Origin: Triplophysa rosa
Taxonomy: Eukaryota; Chordata; Actinopteri; Cypriniformes; Nemacheilidae
DNA: 64,000 nt
Assembly: GCF_024868665.1 (NCBI RefSeq)
Contig: NC_079890.1
Location: 7,774,923-7,838,922, forward strand
Direction: 5' to 3'
The notes under the pieces are model-generated. The model saw nothing but the letters and a program-made list of their open reading frames with translations. It searched no databases and was not told the DNA's origin. This document shows, one piece after another, positions 45,212-57,102 of this stretch; the stretch's first letter is position 1; each line of letters opens with the position of its first letter. The translations under genes were made by a program, and so were the position numbers.

Positions 45212-46349
45212 CAGTGTTAATTTCGTTAACGAAAACTATGACGAAAAGTATTCGTTAACGACATGTTTTCACTGACGAAAACGAGACGATAACTAAATAA
45301 AAATGAATGCATTATAACGAAAACTGTAATAAAAATATACTGACATTTTCGTCAACTAATAAAAACGAGACGAAAATATTCTTGTCCCACCTGGCAGACA
45401 TCAGATTGCGCGCATGTGCTGCTTATCTCATATAAACGGCAGAGAGAAGTCTCTGGGAGAAGGGGAAGCACACACATGTATTCTGTGTCTCCACGCGGTT
45501 TACAAAGCGTCTTATTTTCCTTCACGATCGCCGGTAAAAACGCCGCAAACTTGAAGCGCGACTGCAGGCGAGTCACCCCGAAACACATTACGAAGGCAAG
45601 CTCAAGTGTTTTTATATGCGCCTATGTTAACTTAACACGAGCTGCTGCATAACGTGAAATGCAACAAAGTCAGCCAAAAGAAACCAGCGCCGTCCTCTAC
45701 TGATTATAGAAGTGATGAAGTGAGTCGAACTGTACATTCCAACCAAGTATGTAACATGTTTGCATGACTAAAGAAATGTAATACAATTTATATAATATGT
45801 CTTTTTGAAAGCTATTCTCATTCATTGCTGTCTCAAGCAAAGACAGTGCAGCGCTTACTTCAAAGAGGCATGCCATGAGCCAATAGCCTTTGAGTGTGAG
45901 CCCTGTCAGAGCGTTTCATTGGTTGAATGAACACACCCAACTTAACGAGTCAATTGAGTCAAATGGGACTGAATGAACTGGAACATGTCGTTCATGGTCT
46001 AATACTCTGCGTTCCAACAATGCAAATCTAGTTACTGAACTTTTCTGAAAAATAAAGGTAATGACCTGGTTTAATTTTATTCTAAGGTGAAGTAAATTAT
46101 GTCAAAACAGTTGAATCTTTGTATGGAACATTTAATTACACCAAGTAAATGATTTAAACCATTTAGATTTTAGTAGACTAAATATAATGTATATTTATTA
46201 GACTAAAATGTTTTTCATATTTCGTCGACTAAAACTAGACTAAAACTAAAATGATGGGGTTGACTAAAATGTGACTAAAACTAAATTGCATTTTCGTCAA
46301 AAGACTATGACTAAAACTAAATCAAAATTTGCTGTCAAAATTAACACTG
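45212..46349 (+). mobile_element. Non-autonomous hAT-like element
   Basis: CAGTGTTAATTT at the left mirrors AAATTAACACTG (as AAAATTAACACTG) at the right. A perfect 8-bp duplication, tattggac, lies at 45204-45211 and 46350-46357. CAG termini and 8-bp duplication fit hAT. The inner ends are rich in 'actaaaac' and 'cgaaaac' words. No transposase was found in 1138 bp. Confidence 0.82.
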
Positions 46350-46394
46350 TATTGGACGCATCAGGAACAACAGGGGCATAGAATTGCCTGGGCC

Positions 46395-48000
46395 GTAGAT
46401 AATAATACATTTTATTTATAGCGCACTTTATATTTACAGAAATCTCAAAGTGCTACAAAATAGAGGATTCAATCAATTAAAAGCTTGTATAAAAAGATAA
46501 GTCTTAAGACCACATTTGAATGCACTCAATGACTGTGGTGCCCTCAGATGGTCAGGGAGAGCATTCCACAGTTTGGGAGCAGCTGAGCAAAAGGCCCGAT
46601 CACCCATAGTATGAAGCTTAGTCCTAGTGGGTTTGAGAAGATATGCTGAGGCAGAGCGGAGGCTACGTGTTGAGCTTTGTGGAGTGAGAAGTTCCTTGAG
46701 GTAGAGAGGGGCATCGCCATAGATACACTGGTGGGTAAGGAGAGAGACCTTATACTGAATCCTGTATGAGACTGGAAGCCAATGAAGGGATTTAAGGATG
46801 GGAGTAATATGGTTGTACTTGCGCACCCTAATAAGGATCCTTGCTGCACAGTTCTGAACATACTGCAGCTTCTGAAGGCATTTGCCTGAGATCCCTATGA
46901 GGAGTGCATTGCAATAATCTAGTCTGGATGAAACGAAGGCGTGGATAAGCTTTTCTGCATCTACAAATGTCAGTGTGGAACGAAGTTTGGAGATATTCCT
47001 GAGATGAAAAAAAAAAGTCTTACACAGCTGATTGATATGGGCCTCAAAATTCAGATTACAGTCCATTTTAACACCCAGGTTGGTAACTGTTGTAGAGAAT
47101 GGAAAGTCTTGACCAAAGAAGGCAATGCTGGTTATTTTCGATGTCGTTCGACCTGGTTTGGGGTGCCAACTAGAATGACTTCCGTCTTGGAGTTATTTAG
47201 CTGAAAAAAGTTTTGATTCATCCATGCCTTTATTTCCTCCAAGCAGGTAGTTAGAGTAGACAATGGCTGGACAGCAGACGAAGTTGAGTTTGTCCTTATA
47301 TAGAGTTGTGTGTCATCAGCATAGCAATGAAATGAAATTCCGTGCCGACCAATGATACGACCAAGTGGAAGCATGTAAAGAATAAACAGCATGGGACCAA
47401 GCACTGAACCTTGAGGGACCGAGTCAGAGAGACCTATGGTGGAGTGCAACCGATGAAGAAGGATGTTATGGTCCACCGTATAAAATGCTGCAGTCAAATC
47501 CAGAAGGATAAGAAGGGATGGTGTGCCAGAATCTGCCACCATCAGTAGGTCATTTGTGACCCTGACCAAGGCTGTTTCCGTACTTTGATTGAAATTTCTC
47601 AAACAAGTTGTTTTGTTTTAGATGAACCAATAGCTGAGCAGCAACTGCTTTTTCCAACACTTTAGAAAGAAATGGAAGGTTAGAGATAGGCCTATAATTT
47701 TCAAGGACTTCAGGGTCTAAGGTTGGTTTTTTGAGAATTGGACTGATGACAGCAGTTTTCAGCGTAGACAGGACATGGCCAGTCTGAAGGGAAATATTTA
47801 TGGCCTTAGTGATCAGGGGACTTATAACACAGAGGTTATTTTTTATCAAAGCTGTGGGAAATGGATCCAAAGCACAGGTAGCCAATTTCATCTTTCTAAT
47901 GATGTTCTCAACCTCTTGCTGTGATATCTGCCTGCTCCAGGTCTGCAGCCAGAACACAGGATCACCGGAGCTCACTATATGTGCAAGCACTAACACACAG
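46395..48000 (-). mobile_element. L2-clade LINE, second subfamily, 5'-truncated
   Basis: The minus-strand copy ends in a tail with 'tttatttatagcgcacttt' (plus sense) at 46412. Coding blocks from 47996 down to 46473 cover the reverse transcriptase and C-terminus. Peptides differ from the L2 copies at 15 and 53 kb, so it is another subfamily. Confidence 0.85.
46473..47996 (-). pseudogene. L2 ORF2 reverse transcriptase and C-terminus, broken
   Basis: Blocks in order: [54 protein letters not shown] (motif A with Tyr where Asp is usual in AAFDTVDH); [29 protein letters not shown]; then the last block LHWLPVSYRIQYK to FKCGLKTYLFIQAFN. About 30 residues between motif A and the PQGS motif are deleted, and frames change near 47100 and 47580. 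Inactive. Confidence 0.85.
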
Positions 48001-49015
48001 TAGCATAACCGAATAAGATAAGCAAATGTAGGGGATCGCAGTAGATGGTAACCATACCCAGATTAGGCAGATTTCAGATCTTTGGGGGTCAGAGAGGCTC
48101 TGCATGAGCCACAGTACCTAATCGTCATTTGTAACAACGGCATTGCAACAGCTCTATTTAGCAAACCGTAGTAAATCCTCTTTAAATACTCTCCTCCAAT
48201 AAAGTTTGCATCTGAAGAGTAAACTCCTACAAATGCATATGCAATAAGGTCACTCAGCCGTGTCCACACCTTTTCAGTGCTAATTTTCACTGCGTGTCTT
48301 TAGTAAATACAGACAGTAGTTGTTTTTTATGCCAAAAGAGCTGTTTGCGCTGCCGCAAGCTGCTAGTAAAAACAAAACAGCAAGTGCAAATACTTCCTAA
48401 ATCCAGTACTAGTAGCACAGCCCAAAAATAAAACACGAGGAAGAAAAATGGCTTTAAAGAAATGCTTCTTAAGACTCAATCCCTCACACAAATCTCCTAA
48501 AAATATATAGCTGCGCCCATATCAATTCAATCCGCTCTTGGAAAAGTTGGAATAAATAATTAGGGCAAAGGGTCAACACAGAACCAGAATATGTGTTTTC
48601 CTTTGTGATAAATATTTTCACAGCAGAAACAGCTGGCTGTATCATAAGATGATTTCTTTAAAAAAGTACTTTTGGAGCTATTTATAGTCTAATATGAAGC
48701 AGAGATTCATGTTACTGTTAAAGTGCCTCAAGTAAATATATATAAAAAAGCTAATTAAAAATAACATTCTTTAAGGAGTAAGTTTAATGTTAATCAGTAT
48801 TAGGTGTAATTGATTTTATATAAACGCAACAGAGGTCTATGATATGTGTTCATTTAGAAATGTATGAATACAGTAAAACATGTCAACTTAAAATGCCTTT
48901 TATAGTAAATAGTTAATCAGTTAAACCACGTTTAACTTTAAAACTAATAATGTCATCAGGTAAAGGCAAACATCACACGGTATGAAAATAATGGGTACTG
49001 TATGTGTGTAGGGAT
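48001..49015. other. Non-coding stretch, no gene seen
   Basis: AT-rich; the 75-codon frame at 48063-48290 has no recognisable domain. Confidence 0.45.
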
Positions 49016-49130
49016 GCACCGATTGCAATTTTCTTGGCCGATTCCAATTTCGGATATTTTTTGTAGGTGTGACCTTCCGTCGCTGCCGAAACAGATTTTT
49101 GCTGATTCTGAGGACTATAATTAAATATTT
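49016..49130. repeat. Small MITE fragment
   Basis: Starts 'agggatgcaccgattgcaat' and 'ggccgattccaatttcgg', a terminus recognised in many fish genomes; only one end found. Confidence 0.4.
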
Positions 49131-49189
49131 TATATATTGAATAATCTATTTAATATAATTGAATATAAATGAAAAGAGTTAAAAATAAA

Positions 49190-50092
49190 TTCTGTTTTGG
49201 TTTTGTCTTCTGTGTTCCCTTTGCCTGACTTCGTTATTAGTTAATTAATCCTGCACCTGTTTCTGTTCAGTCTGATTATGTTCCCCATGTATTTAAACCC
49301 GTGTTTTCCACAGTTCCCTGTCTGCTGTTGTTTGATGTTACGTTTGGTTGTGATCCCTCCTGTGTTTGCCTCACTGTGGATTCTACTTCGTCGTGCGCAT
49401 TGTTTATAGCCATTCCGTGACAGAACAGCAGACCGAAAGTAAGATATTAGTGGCGTTTTCCTTTCCTTTTATTTCCTGTTGGTGTTTTGTTTCTTCCCTC
49501 TCCTTCGTGGACCTGCCTGCAGTACAACTTCTCTGCCTGGAGCAGGGAGACTGTCCGCTGGAAATCCACACAGAGAACTTTCTAAATCTGCCTCAACGAC
49601 TACCCTGATCACTCGCTCTGTGTATTTTACCGCACCAGTTTGAGCGAGTGATTTAAGGCACGCCTTCCAGCGGACGGTCCCAAGAAAAACTTTGCCACTT
49701 TTGTGGAGTGGGTGCTGGAGAAAATTTGTCTGTTTCTTTCAGTCTGCCCCAAGTTGCAACACAAGAGCCAGCGCGTAAACCAGCGACTGAGCTGGTCTTT
49801 TCCCTAGAGCCTCAGACTCGAGAGACGTCTGACCAGGTGCGTGAGCAGGCAACACCATGCGTCGCCGTGGAAGTGCTGGTGGAGATTGAAGCCCCGCCCA
49901 ATCCCTCCCAGCTCTCCTTCGTCAGCCAGAACCTCCTCTTCAGTCTCCAAGAAGGTCCCGTCTGCCCCTCATCCACCTCCTGAGTCCCCGCCCTCCCTCC
50001 TCAGTTGGACTTTGTCTGCGCAAGGATGCACCTTTCCAGGAGGGGGGCGAACTGTCACAGTTATATTCTGTTCTGTTTTGGTTTTGTCTTCT
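49190..50092 (+). mobile_element. Second mini LTR element, 3' LTR truncated
   Basis: A left LTR-like block (49190-49422, ending CCGTGACA) is followed by a 630-bp interior. A purine tract (aggaggggggcgaac, 50038-50052) comes next, then the start of a right LTR (TGTCACAG at 50053). The two LTR starts share 'ctgttttggttttgtcttct'. The right LTR is cut after about 40 bp. The plan is the same as at 36961-39284. Confidence 0.7.
49708..49983 (+). other. Proline-rich open frame inside the mini LTR element
   Basis: 91 codons, MGAGENLSVSFSLPQVATQE then TRETSDQVREQATPCVAVE. No domain recognised; length and position are like the repetitive frames of the element at 36961. Coding status unknown. Confidence 0.3.
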
Positions 50093-50750
50093 TGTACATA
50101 CTCCAAGAACTATATTATTCATAAAAACATATTTCACAGACAATAAATCGATAGTATCAAAAACAAAACAAAACATTACAAACAAAACAAACCAAATAAC
50201 CTTTGAGGTTTTGTGTTCCTACAATGAAGGTCAATAACTGACTTCCTGTTTGCTGAGAGCACGTGGTTTGAGCCAGAACTCCTTCAAACTTATTCTTAAT
50301 ATATTGTTTATTCTTGTTATATCTTAAGATTTGTGTTTTAAATTGTTATTTCACCGAGGGTAAAACTTATCCTTAAGTGTATCCCATACCAGAATCTTCC
50401 TAAAACGCACTGATAAATTATTTTTTAACAATCATTCGCTATTAGCCCTCAGGCTGTTAGCATTACCAGCCTTTACTTACTGAATAATGTCCTTACTGCT
50501 TAACTCACTGTTCTCATAATTACATCACTAAATGGCTAATTTGTCAGACGTGTGTGAGTGCAGATGAGGAAACGTTGGCACTTCAGTCGGAACTGGAGGC
50601 TGTGGAGAAGCAGGTCCAGGATTTACTAAAGAAGCAGGCACGGCTGTGAGAACGTAAAACGGCGCTGGAAACATCCCCCTAAGTTTTTGACGTGATTGTA
50701 ATACTCCTACCACTTCTATTCTGCATGTTTCTCTGCACAGAGCCCAGGCT

Positions 50751-51411
50751 TTGAGAACACGACAAGCCCAAATGAACTTCACTCCTGCACCGGCACACCC
50801 ACGGCGAAAGGCGCAAGCCAGGACCGGAGCAATGACCTCTCCCCGACTGCCGCCTCCAGTCTTCGAGATCCCGACCAGAAACCGCTTTGCCACCCTCTGC
50901 GAGACGGAAAGCAACGCTGTGGTCATCGGAGACTCAATCGTCCAGAACGTACATGCTTCTCCACTCAAGATAAGGTGCGCACTCACTGTTTTCCTGGCAC
51001 CCGTGTACTTAATGTCTCTGCGCAGCTACCTGCGATCCTGAAGTACGACTCTAACGTCGGAGCTATCGTGCTGCACGCGGGGGTGAACGACGACAGGATG
51101 CGGCAGTCGGAGATCCTGAAGAGGGACTTCAGGAGTCTGCTCGAGATGGTACACAATGCATCGCCCACGGCGAGGATCATAGTATCAGGGCTGCTTCCTA
51201 CCTACCGACGAGGGAATGAAAGGTTCAGTAGACTATTTGCGTTCAATCAATGGTTAATGTCATGGTGTATTGAACAGAAGCTGCTCTTTGTAAATAATTT
51301 TGATCTGTTCTGGGAGTGACCTAGGCTTTTCCACCCCGACGGCCTGCATCCCAGCAGCATCGGAGCGGATCTTCTGTCTGACAACACCTCAAAGACGCTA
51401 CGCACCATTTG
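50751..51411 (+). pseudogene. L2 ORF1 esterase, broken (copy 2)
   Basis: Frame 1 runs MNFTPAPAHPRRKAQ to VVIGDSIVQNV. A shift leads to the second frame with VLHAGVNDDRMRQS, FRSLLEMVHNASPTARIIVS and LSWCIEQ-like text (LMSWCIEQKLLFVNNF). A TGA at about 51317 precedes FHPDGLHPSSIGA. SGNH motifs (Ser, Asn, Asp-His) are all visible, but at least one shift and one stop interrupt them. Confidence 0.82.
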
Positions 51412-51527
51412 ACTAGTAAGTCAAAACATTAACCATAGTTAAAGTTTTGAGTTAAACCATGGTTAAACCATAGAGTTCCTCCCACTCAACTGTTAAAAAT
51501 GTTACTGCTTCCAAATGCATAGAGACT

Positions 51528-52346
51528 GTGTCTGTCCCCCGAATAATAAAACAAAATAATAATTTCTGTAAAAGTCAGAGAAAAAATCTGATCGTGAAAA
51601 ACTCAAAGTTTGGGCAACTTAATATTAGATCACTAAATTCAAAGGCAGTTATTGTAAATGAAATGATTGCAGACAACAGTTTTGATATACTCTGCCTTAC
51701 CGAAACTTGGCTTAAATCAAATGATTATTATGGTCTAAATGAGTCTACCCCACCAAGCTACTGTTATATGCATGAGCCACATCCAGTCGGTCGAGGTGGT
51801 GGTGTTGCAACTACCTTTAGAGACTTTCTTACTGTAACTCAGGGAACAGAGCATAAATTTAAATCAAGTGCTTGCGTTGAACATAATTGTTCCAAACAAA
51901 AGCAAAAAACCATTGGTTTCTCTTACATTGGCTACTGTGTATAGACCCCCAGGGCCCTAAACTGATTTTCTGAAAGAGTTTGAGGACTTCTTATCGGACC
52001 TATTGGTTAACGTTGATAAAGTACTGATTGTCGGAGATTTTAATACTCCGGAGATTGTAATACTCCTACAACTTCTACTCTGCATGTTTCTCTGCACAGA
52101 GCTAGTACTAATGATGCATTAGCAGTGGCATTTACAGAGCTACTACACTCTTTTGGAGTAACACAACACATCAATAGATGGGGTAGAACAATTACCTCGA
52201 CTATTAACGATAGTTTATACAAGAACTTGCCAGATCTGACTCCTTTAATAACCATACCAATAAATACAGAATCGCTCGATGACATGACCAGCAACATGGG
52301 CACTGTTTTCTCTAACACATTAGAAGCTATTCCACCTATGAAGTAA
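51528..52346 (+). pseudogene. L2 ORF2 endonuclease, broken (copy 2)
   Basis: GQLNIRSLNSKAVIVNEMI and ILCLTETWLKSNDYY mark the APE endonuclease start. The frame is lost near 51940 and later pieces (AFTELLHSFGVTQHIN) are rearranged by the inserted ORF1-side fragment; the NHTLDYI block of copy 1 is deleted. Confidence 0.8.
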
Positions 52347-53061
52347 AAAAAGATTATTTAGAAAAACATAACACCATGGTACAATAGCACCACTCGCGCC
52401 CTTAAAAGAGAAACACGTAAACTGGAGTGCAAATGGAAACAAACCCAAATAGAGGTCTTTAATATTGCATGGAAAGAGAGTGCAAACTGTTATAAAAAGG
52501 CACTAAAAGCAGCAAAGGCACCTCTGAAACCTCACAGAAACTAACAAAAACAATCCAAGGTTTTTATTTAGTACAGTTGCTAAATTAACAAATAAACAGA
52601 CATCACCTGACCTGGTTATTTCGCCGCACCTTGGTAGCAATGAATTCATGAAGTTTTTTACAGAGAAAATCGAAAACATACGAGACAAAATAGTAAAAAA
52701 ATCAACCGCCAAGTCTGTCCTATGAATTAGTATCAACCATCGCCCCAAAAGAAAGGCTACAGTGTTTTTCACCAATAAAACAGGAAGATTTAATTAAACT
52801 TATTGCAACATCTAACCTACAACATGCTTATTAGACCCCATACCAACTAAATTATTAAAAGAGTTACTACCTGTTGCAATTGAGCCCATTTATAACATCA
52901 TTCATAACAACTCGTCAATTAATCTAAGCCATGTCCCAGGACCCTTTAAACTGGCCGTCATTAAGCCTCTTATCAAGAAACCAAACTTAGACCCTGATTA
53001 ACTAGGAAGCTATAGACCGATTTCAAATCTCCCTTATCTGTCTAAAATACTAGAAAAAGTA

Positions 53062-54069
53062 GTGTCCACTCAGTTGTGCTCTTCCTTACAAAATAATGAC
53101 ATACATGAAAAATTTCAGTCAGGCTTTAGACCGCATCATAGCACTGAAACTGCGCTTATTAAAATTACAGACGACCTGCTTATAGCATCTGATAAAGGTA
53201 ACATCTCATTCCTAGTCCTGCTTGACCTTAGTGCTGCGTTCGATACTGTAGACCATAAAATACTTTTAGATCGCTTACACAATTATACCGGTATTCAGGG
53301 ACAGGCACTACAATGGTTCAGATCTTACTTATCAGACAGATATCAATTTGTCCACTTAAATGGGGAATCATCAAATCTAACGCAAGTAAATTATGGATTA
53401 CCTCAGGGATCGGTTTTAGGACCCTTGCTATTCTCCATATACATGCTGCCCCTTGGCAACATTATTAGAAAACATGGAATTAGCTTCCACTGTTATGCAG
53501 ATGATACTCAGCTGTATATTTCATTAAGACCAGATGATTCCTTCCAGCTATCCAAATTGGCAGAGTGCATCGAAGATATAAAACATTGGATGACTAGTAA
53601 CTTCCTTCTTTTGAACTCTAATTATGCAGAAATATTACTTATTGGACCAAAGACATGTAAGCAGAATATTTCGGATTATAACCTGCAAATTGAAGGCTGC
53701 ACTGTTACTCAAACAAATACAGTTAAAGACCTAGGCGTTATATTAGACCGCAACCTGTCATTTGGAAATCACATCTCAAATGTCACAAAAACTCTTCCAC
53801 CTTAGAAATGTTGCCAAATAACGAAATATTCTATGTGTTGCTGATGCAGAAAAGCTTATTCATGCATTTGTGACCTCAAGACTTGACTACTGTAATGCAC
53901 TACTTAGTGGTTGTCCTGCATCATCAATAAACAAACTACAGTTAGTTCAGAATGCAGCTGCCAGAGTCCTAACCAGGTCCAGAAAATACGTTCACATAAC
54001 CCCAATTTTTCACTGGTTACCCATTAAGTATCGTATTGACTTTAAAATTATTTTAATAACTTATATAGC
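53062..54069 (+). pseudogene. L2 ORF2 reverse transcriptase (copy 2)
   Basis: An open block (53062-53805) encodes [54 protein letters not shown] and [12 protein letters not shown] (YADD codons 53494-53505). It continues past the point where copy 1 ends, to CTVTQTNTVKDLGVILDRNL. After a shift, MTSRLDYCNALLSGCPASS and LQLVQNAAARVLTRSRKY give the thumb. Upstream coding (52350-53060) is present but peppered with stops and indels. Confidence 0.88.
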
Positions 54070-54114
54070 CTTAAAGGAGAGGTTTCTTTCTACTTTTACA
54101 CAAATGTAATATAA

Positions 54115-54345
54115 ATCTTAGGGGTCCACAGAATGTGTCTGTGAAGTTTCACCCAAAATACACCGCAGATCTTTTATTATACCATGCCCTAATTGCCCAG
54201 TTTTGCATGTGAGGAGAAACGCGCTGTTTTGGTGTGTGTCTCTTTAAGTGCAAATGAGCTGCTAGTCTCCGCCCCCTTTTCACAGAAAACTCAGCCAGGG
54301 CTGTGAGCCTGTGCTTCCATCGACAAAAGAAGGGCATAGAAATTT
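54115..54345. repeat. MITE-like insertion
   Basis: 'aatataaatcttaggggtcc' to 'gaaaactcagccagggctgt'. It interrupts L2 copy 2 and carries no coding sequence; termini not paired. Confidence 0.4.
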
Positions 54346-54349
54346 GTTT

Positions 54350-54610
54350 ATATAGGCAATGTATTTTGGAAGCATCTGGAATTTACAGAGCCCTTCTTAA
54401 GCCCCTCCTGAAAAAGAGCAATTTTGATAACACCATCTTGAGCAACTATATACAGATATCCAATCTTCCTTTTATAGGCAAACTATAAAACTACAACTAC
54501 TTAAACTCAAATGGATACCTGGAATCTGGTTTCCGGCCGCATCACAGCACAGAGACAGCGCTCATAAAGATAATAAGTGATATTTGCCTTAATTCTGAGT
54601 CAGGGATCCA
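54350..54610 (+). pseudogene. L2-like reverse transcriptase fragment (third subfamily)
   Basis: Translations such as LLKPLLKKSNFDNTILSNYI and ISNLPFIGKL, then [18 protein letters not shown] in another frame, match the region before motif A of L2 reverse transcriptases. Only about 80 residues remain. Confidence 0.7.
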
Positions 54611-54734
54611 GACTTATAAAAAACTTTCCAAATTGGGTTAGGGTTAGTGCTGTGGGAGTGTATCAAGCACAGAAATACTACGTTATACGTCCAACTCGTT
54701 TTTTAACAAGTTGACCATGTTAAGCATGAGAAAC

Positions 54735-55390
54735 TCAACTCAACTCAACTTTATTTATATAGCGCTTTTACAATTTTCATTGTTACAAAGCAGCTGTACA
54801 TGAGACATATTGACTATAAGCAAAATAATTAAAGTTGTACCTGCAGAAACAAGAAAAGGTTGAAAACACAGAAGACAGACATACCCACATACAAAACACT
54901 CCACACACACAATATGCACACGTACTAACACACATAGACATAGAGACACACACACGGATGCGCACGCACACACACACACACACACGTACGTACACAGACA
55001 AGTACGCACACACACACGCACACACGCTCAGTGAGAGCACACATTTAGGATAAAGGAGAGAGAAGCACAGGTCAAATATAACAGACTATAAATTCCTATA
55101 TGCAATATTAATTAAGTAAAACTTTAAGATTCTAAAGCAGCCCCCCCGGTCAGGCAGATAGTGCAAAAACAGTATGCAAACGGTGGCGAGGAACCCAAAA
55201 CTCTAATCGAGAAAAAAAACCTCAGGAGAACCCAGGCCCAACCAGGGGATTCCAGTTCCCCTCTGGCAAAAGCTGCTGCCTCTGCACAAGCTCCACAGAG
55301 CTTGCACAACAAGGCTAAATAAAATAAATAAACTTAACAATAAAATAAATTATAGTTTAAGATTATCATTAATAATCTAATAGCATTTGA
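54735..55390 (-). mobile_element. L2 3' untranslated region, inverted copy
   Basis: Reverse complement of 41800-42430: tail 'caactttatttatatagcgc' (54747), CA-rich tract (54895-55027), 'tctaatcgagaaaaaaaacc' (55203) and 'gagcttgcacaacaaggcta' (55298). No coding sequence is included. Confidence 0.85.
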
Positions 55391-55837
55391 TTACCAGCAT
55401 TACCAGCATGTTTAACACGGTAAAGAAGTCAGAATGCATGAAACAGCGTGAAATCCCCCCTATAACTACATTTTTCAGTAGCTTAGCGGTAGCTCAACTA
55501 CTTTTAAAGCAGTGTAGCTTTTCCAGTAGTTAATTACTTTTTTAAGAAAGTAGCGGTGTAACGCGAAAGCTACATTCCGTTCTGCCTTCAGAGCATAGAC
55601 TGTATAAGAGATGGACAGCGTGACGCCGCTTCCTTCCATTGTAATGAATTGAGCGTAAAACGTTTAATATTTAATATTTACTGTGGATAATTAAAAAAGC
55701 CGTACTGTATCTAGGCCATTTTTTATACAGCTTGCTATAATAAATACTATACACCTTCATTTTTTCATGTGAGATTGTAAGAATAAAAGTAGTTTCAAAG
55801 AAGCTAGCTACTTTTTTATATTAACTTGTTGTGTAGC
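55391..55837. repeat. Dispersed repeat and GTAGC-rich MITE, left part
   Basis: 55400-55445 belongs to the family also at 5 and 35 kb. 55475-55570 and 55790-55837 are rich in 'gtagct' and 'tacttttt' words, forming an element split by the solo LTR that follows; it resumes at 56418-56465. Confidence 0.5.
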
Positions 55838-56417
55838 TGTAAGGACGTTGCCCAAAACATGAAACTGGGACAAGGATCTAAGTGCAGATAACGTCTTGAA
55901 TGAAGCCAAACGTGAACAATAATCCATGACATGAAACAAGAGACAGAAAACATGACTAGGCAACCCATATACATACATTCAATAACCAACAACTAAACAC
56001 ATGAAACACCATGGTATAAATACACACAAGAGGCTTGTTCGAGTTGACCCATACTAGCCTGACACCGACTGGCGAGATCAGCCGGTTGCAGGCGGGGGAG
56101 GAGTGAAAAAACGGCCATCAGGTCGGACACTTCGTGCTTCCCGTAAGGAGCTGAACCTACAGCAGACCACGGGATATTCATTTCTTTATCACGGATTAAG
56201 TGAATATGATAGGAATACCTATTTTTTGCATTAAGATCAGTACAATAAACATAAAATGTGATATAAAATTTCAAATTTTTGAGTATAATCGTAAAAAGAC
56301 TAACAAGGCACACCTGATGACAATGAAACAATAAACCAATCAGAACAAGACACAAAAGAATCAAGGAGAACAAGACACATAACCATGAACCAAAAACACA
56401 AACCAAAACCCATAACA
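55838..56417 (-). mobile_element. Solo LTR
   Basis: 580 bp, starting TGTAAGG and ending CATAACA on the plus strand (TGTTATG...CTTACA in its own orientation), flanked by a perfect 5-bp duplication, gtagc (55833-55837, 56418-56422). Five-base duplication and TG...CA ends are typical of LTR elements. A GC-richer segment (56035-56200) may be a later insertion. No internal coding region remains, as expected after LTR-LTR recombination. Confidence 0.75.
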
Positions 56418-56464
56418 GTAGCTAACTACTTTTTCAGATGGGTAGCTTAACTGTAACTTAACAC

Positions 56465-56834
56465 GCAATGACACTGTATCAGGGAGGAGGGCGTGGTCAG
56501 CTCAAAATGCATTTTCAAGTTTACATTGAATTTTGCAACACTCAACGTGCTTGTCGCGATCACCAGTTGGAGTGCCCTGCAGAGCCACAAGAGGACACCC
56601 CCCCCCCATCACCAGGACTGCCATTACACACTACACTTCCCATAATCCACTGTTGGACTCATTATTTTGATAGCTATCACCTGTGTCTTGTTAACCTGCT
56701 TCACTCTGTGTATTTAAACCCTGTACTTGTGTTTTATGATTCGTTTATGATTGTTTGCTGCCTGCCCTGACCTACTGCCTGTTTGTTTCAATAAAGCTGC
56801 ATTTAGATCCTCAACCCCTTTGTGTTTCATAACA
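56465..56834 (+). mobile_element. LTR-like fragment with polyA signal
   Basis: Contains TATTTAAA-type box (56710), AATAAA (56791) and the block 'cacctgtgtcttgttaacct', ending 'tttcataaca'. It is similar in style to the LTR at 49190 ('cctgcacctgt', 'gtatttaaaccc'). Start not defined. Confidence 0.5.
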
Positions 56835-57102
56835 GTGCTGTGTAAATGAAAACGCAATCCCAAATGTTCAACCTGTTAATATTAATGTATTTAGGGAAAA
56901 TAACATTTAAATAATCATTTTGCTACCGTTTTGCTTGGCTATCTTAAAAATATATAATCAATCTGGGGAATGCTATTTCATTTTCATTTTGCAACTTGAA
57001 GAGCTTTAAAATATCTATTTAAATGACATGTTAAAACTAATGTAGGAACTGACAAATGTAAATTATGTCATTGAATATTCATTTTGCACCTAATGTTGCA
57101 CA
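56835..57102. other. Non-coding stretch
   Basis: AT-rich, nothing recognised. Confidence 0.45.

Larger units (their letters stand above)
42787..45513. repeat. Tandem duplication, copy B
   Basis: Begins in the middle of the DD36E element (equivalent of 40055) and continues through the L2 3' end into the hAT-like element, after which unique sequence follows. Confidence 0.93.
50230..54070 (+). mobile_element. L2-clade LINE, copy 2
   Basis: Same family as copy 1, colinear from the 5' end at about 50240, without the MITE. It extends further 3' than copy 1, through the YADD motif into the thumb region, until another repeat starts near 54070. A 60-bp piece of the ORF1 5' side is pasted into the endonuclease region at 52045-52100 ('gtttctctgcacagagc'). 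Confidence 0.88.
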
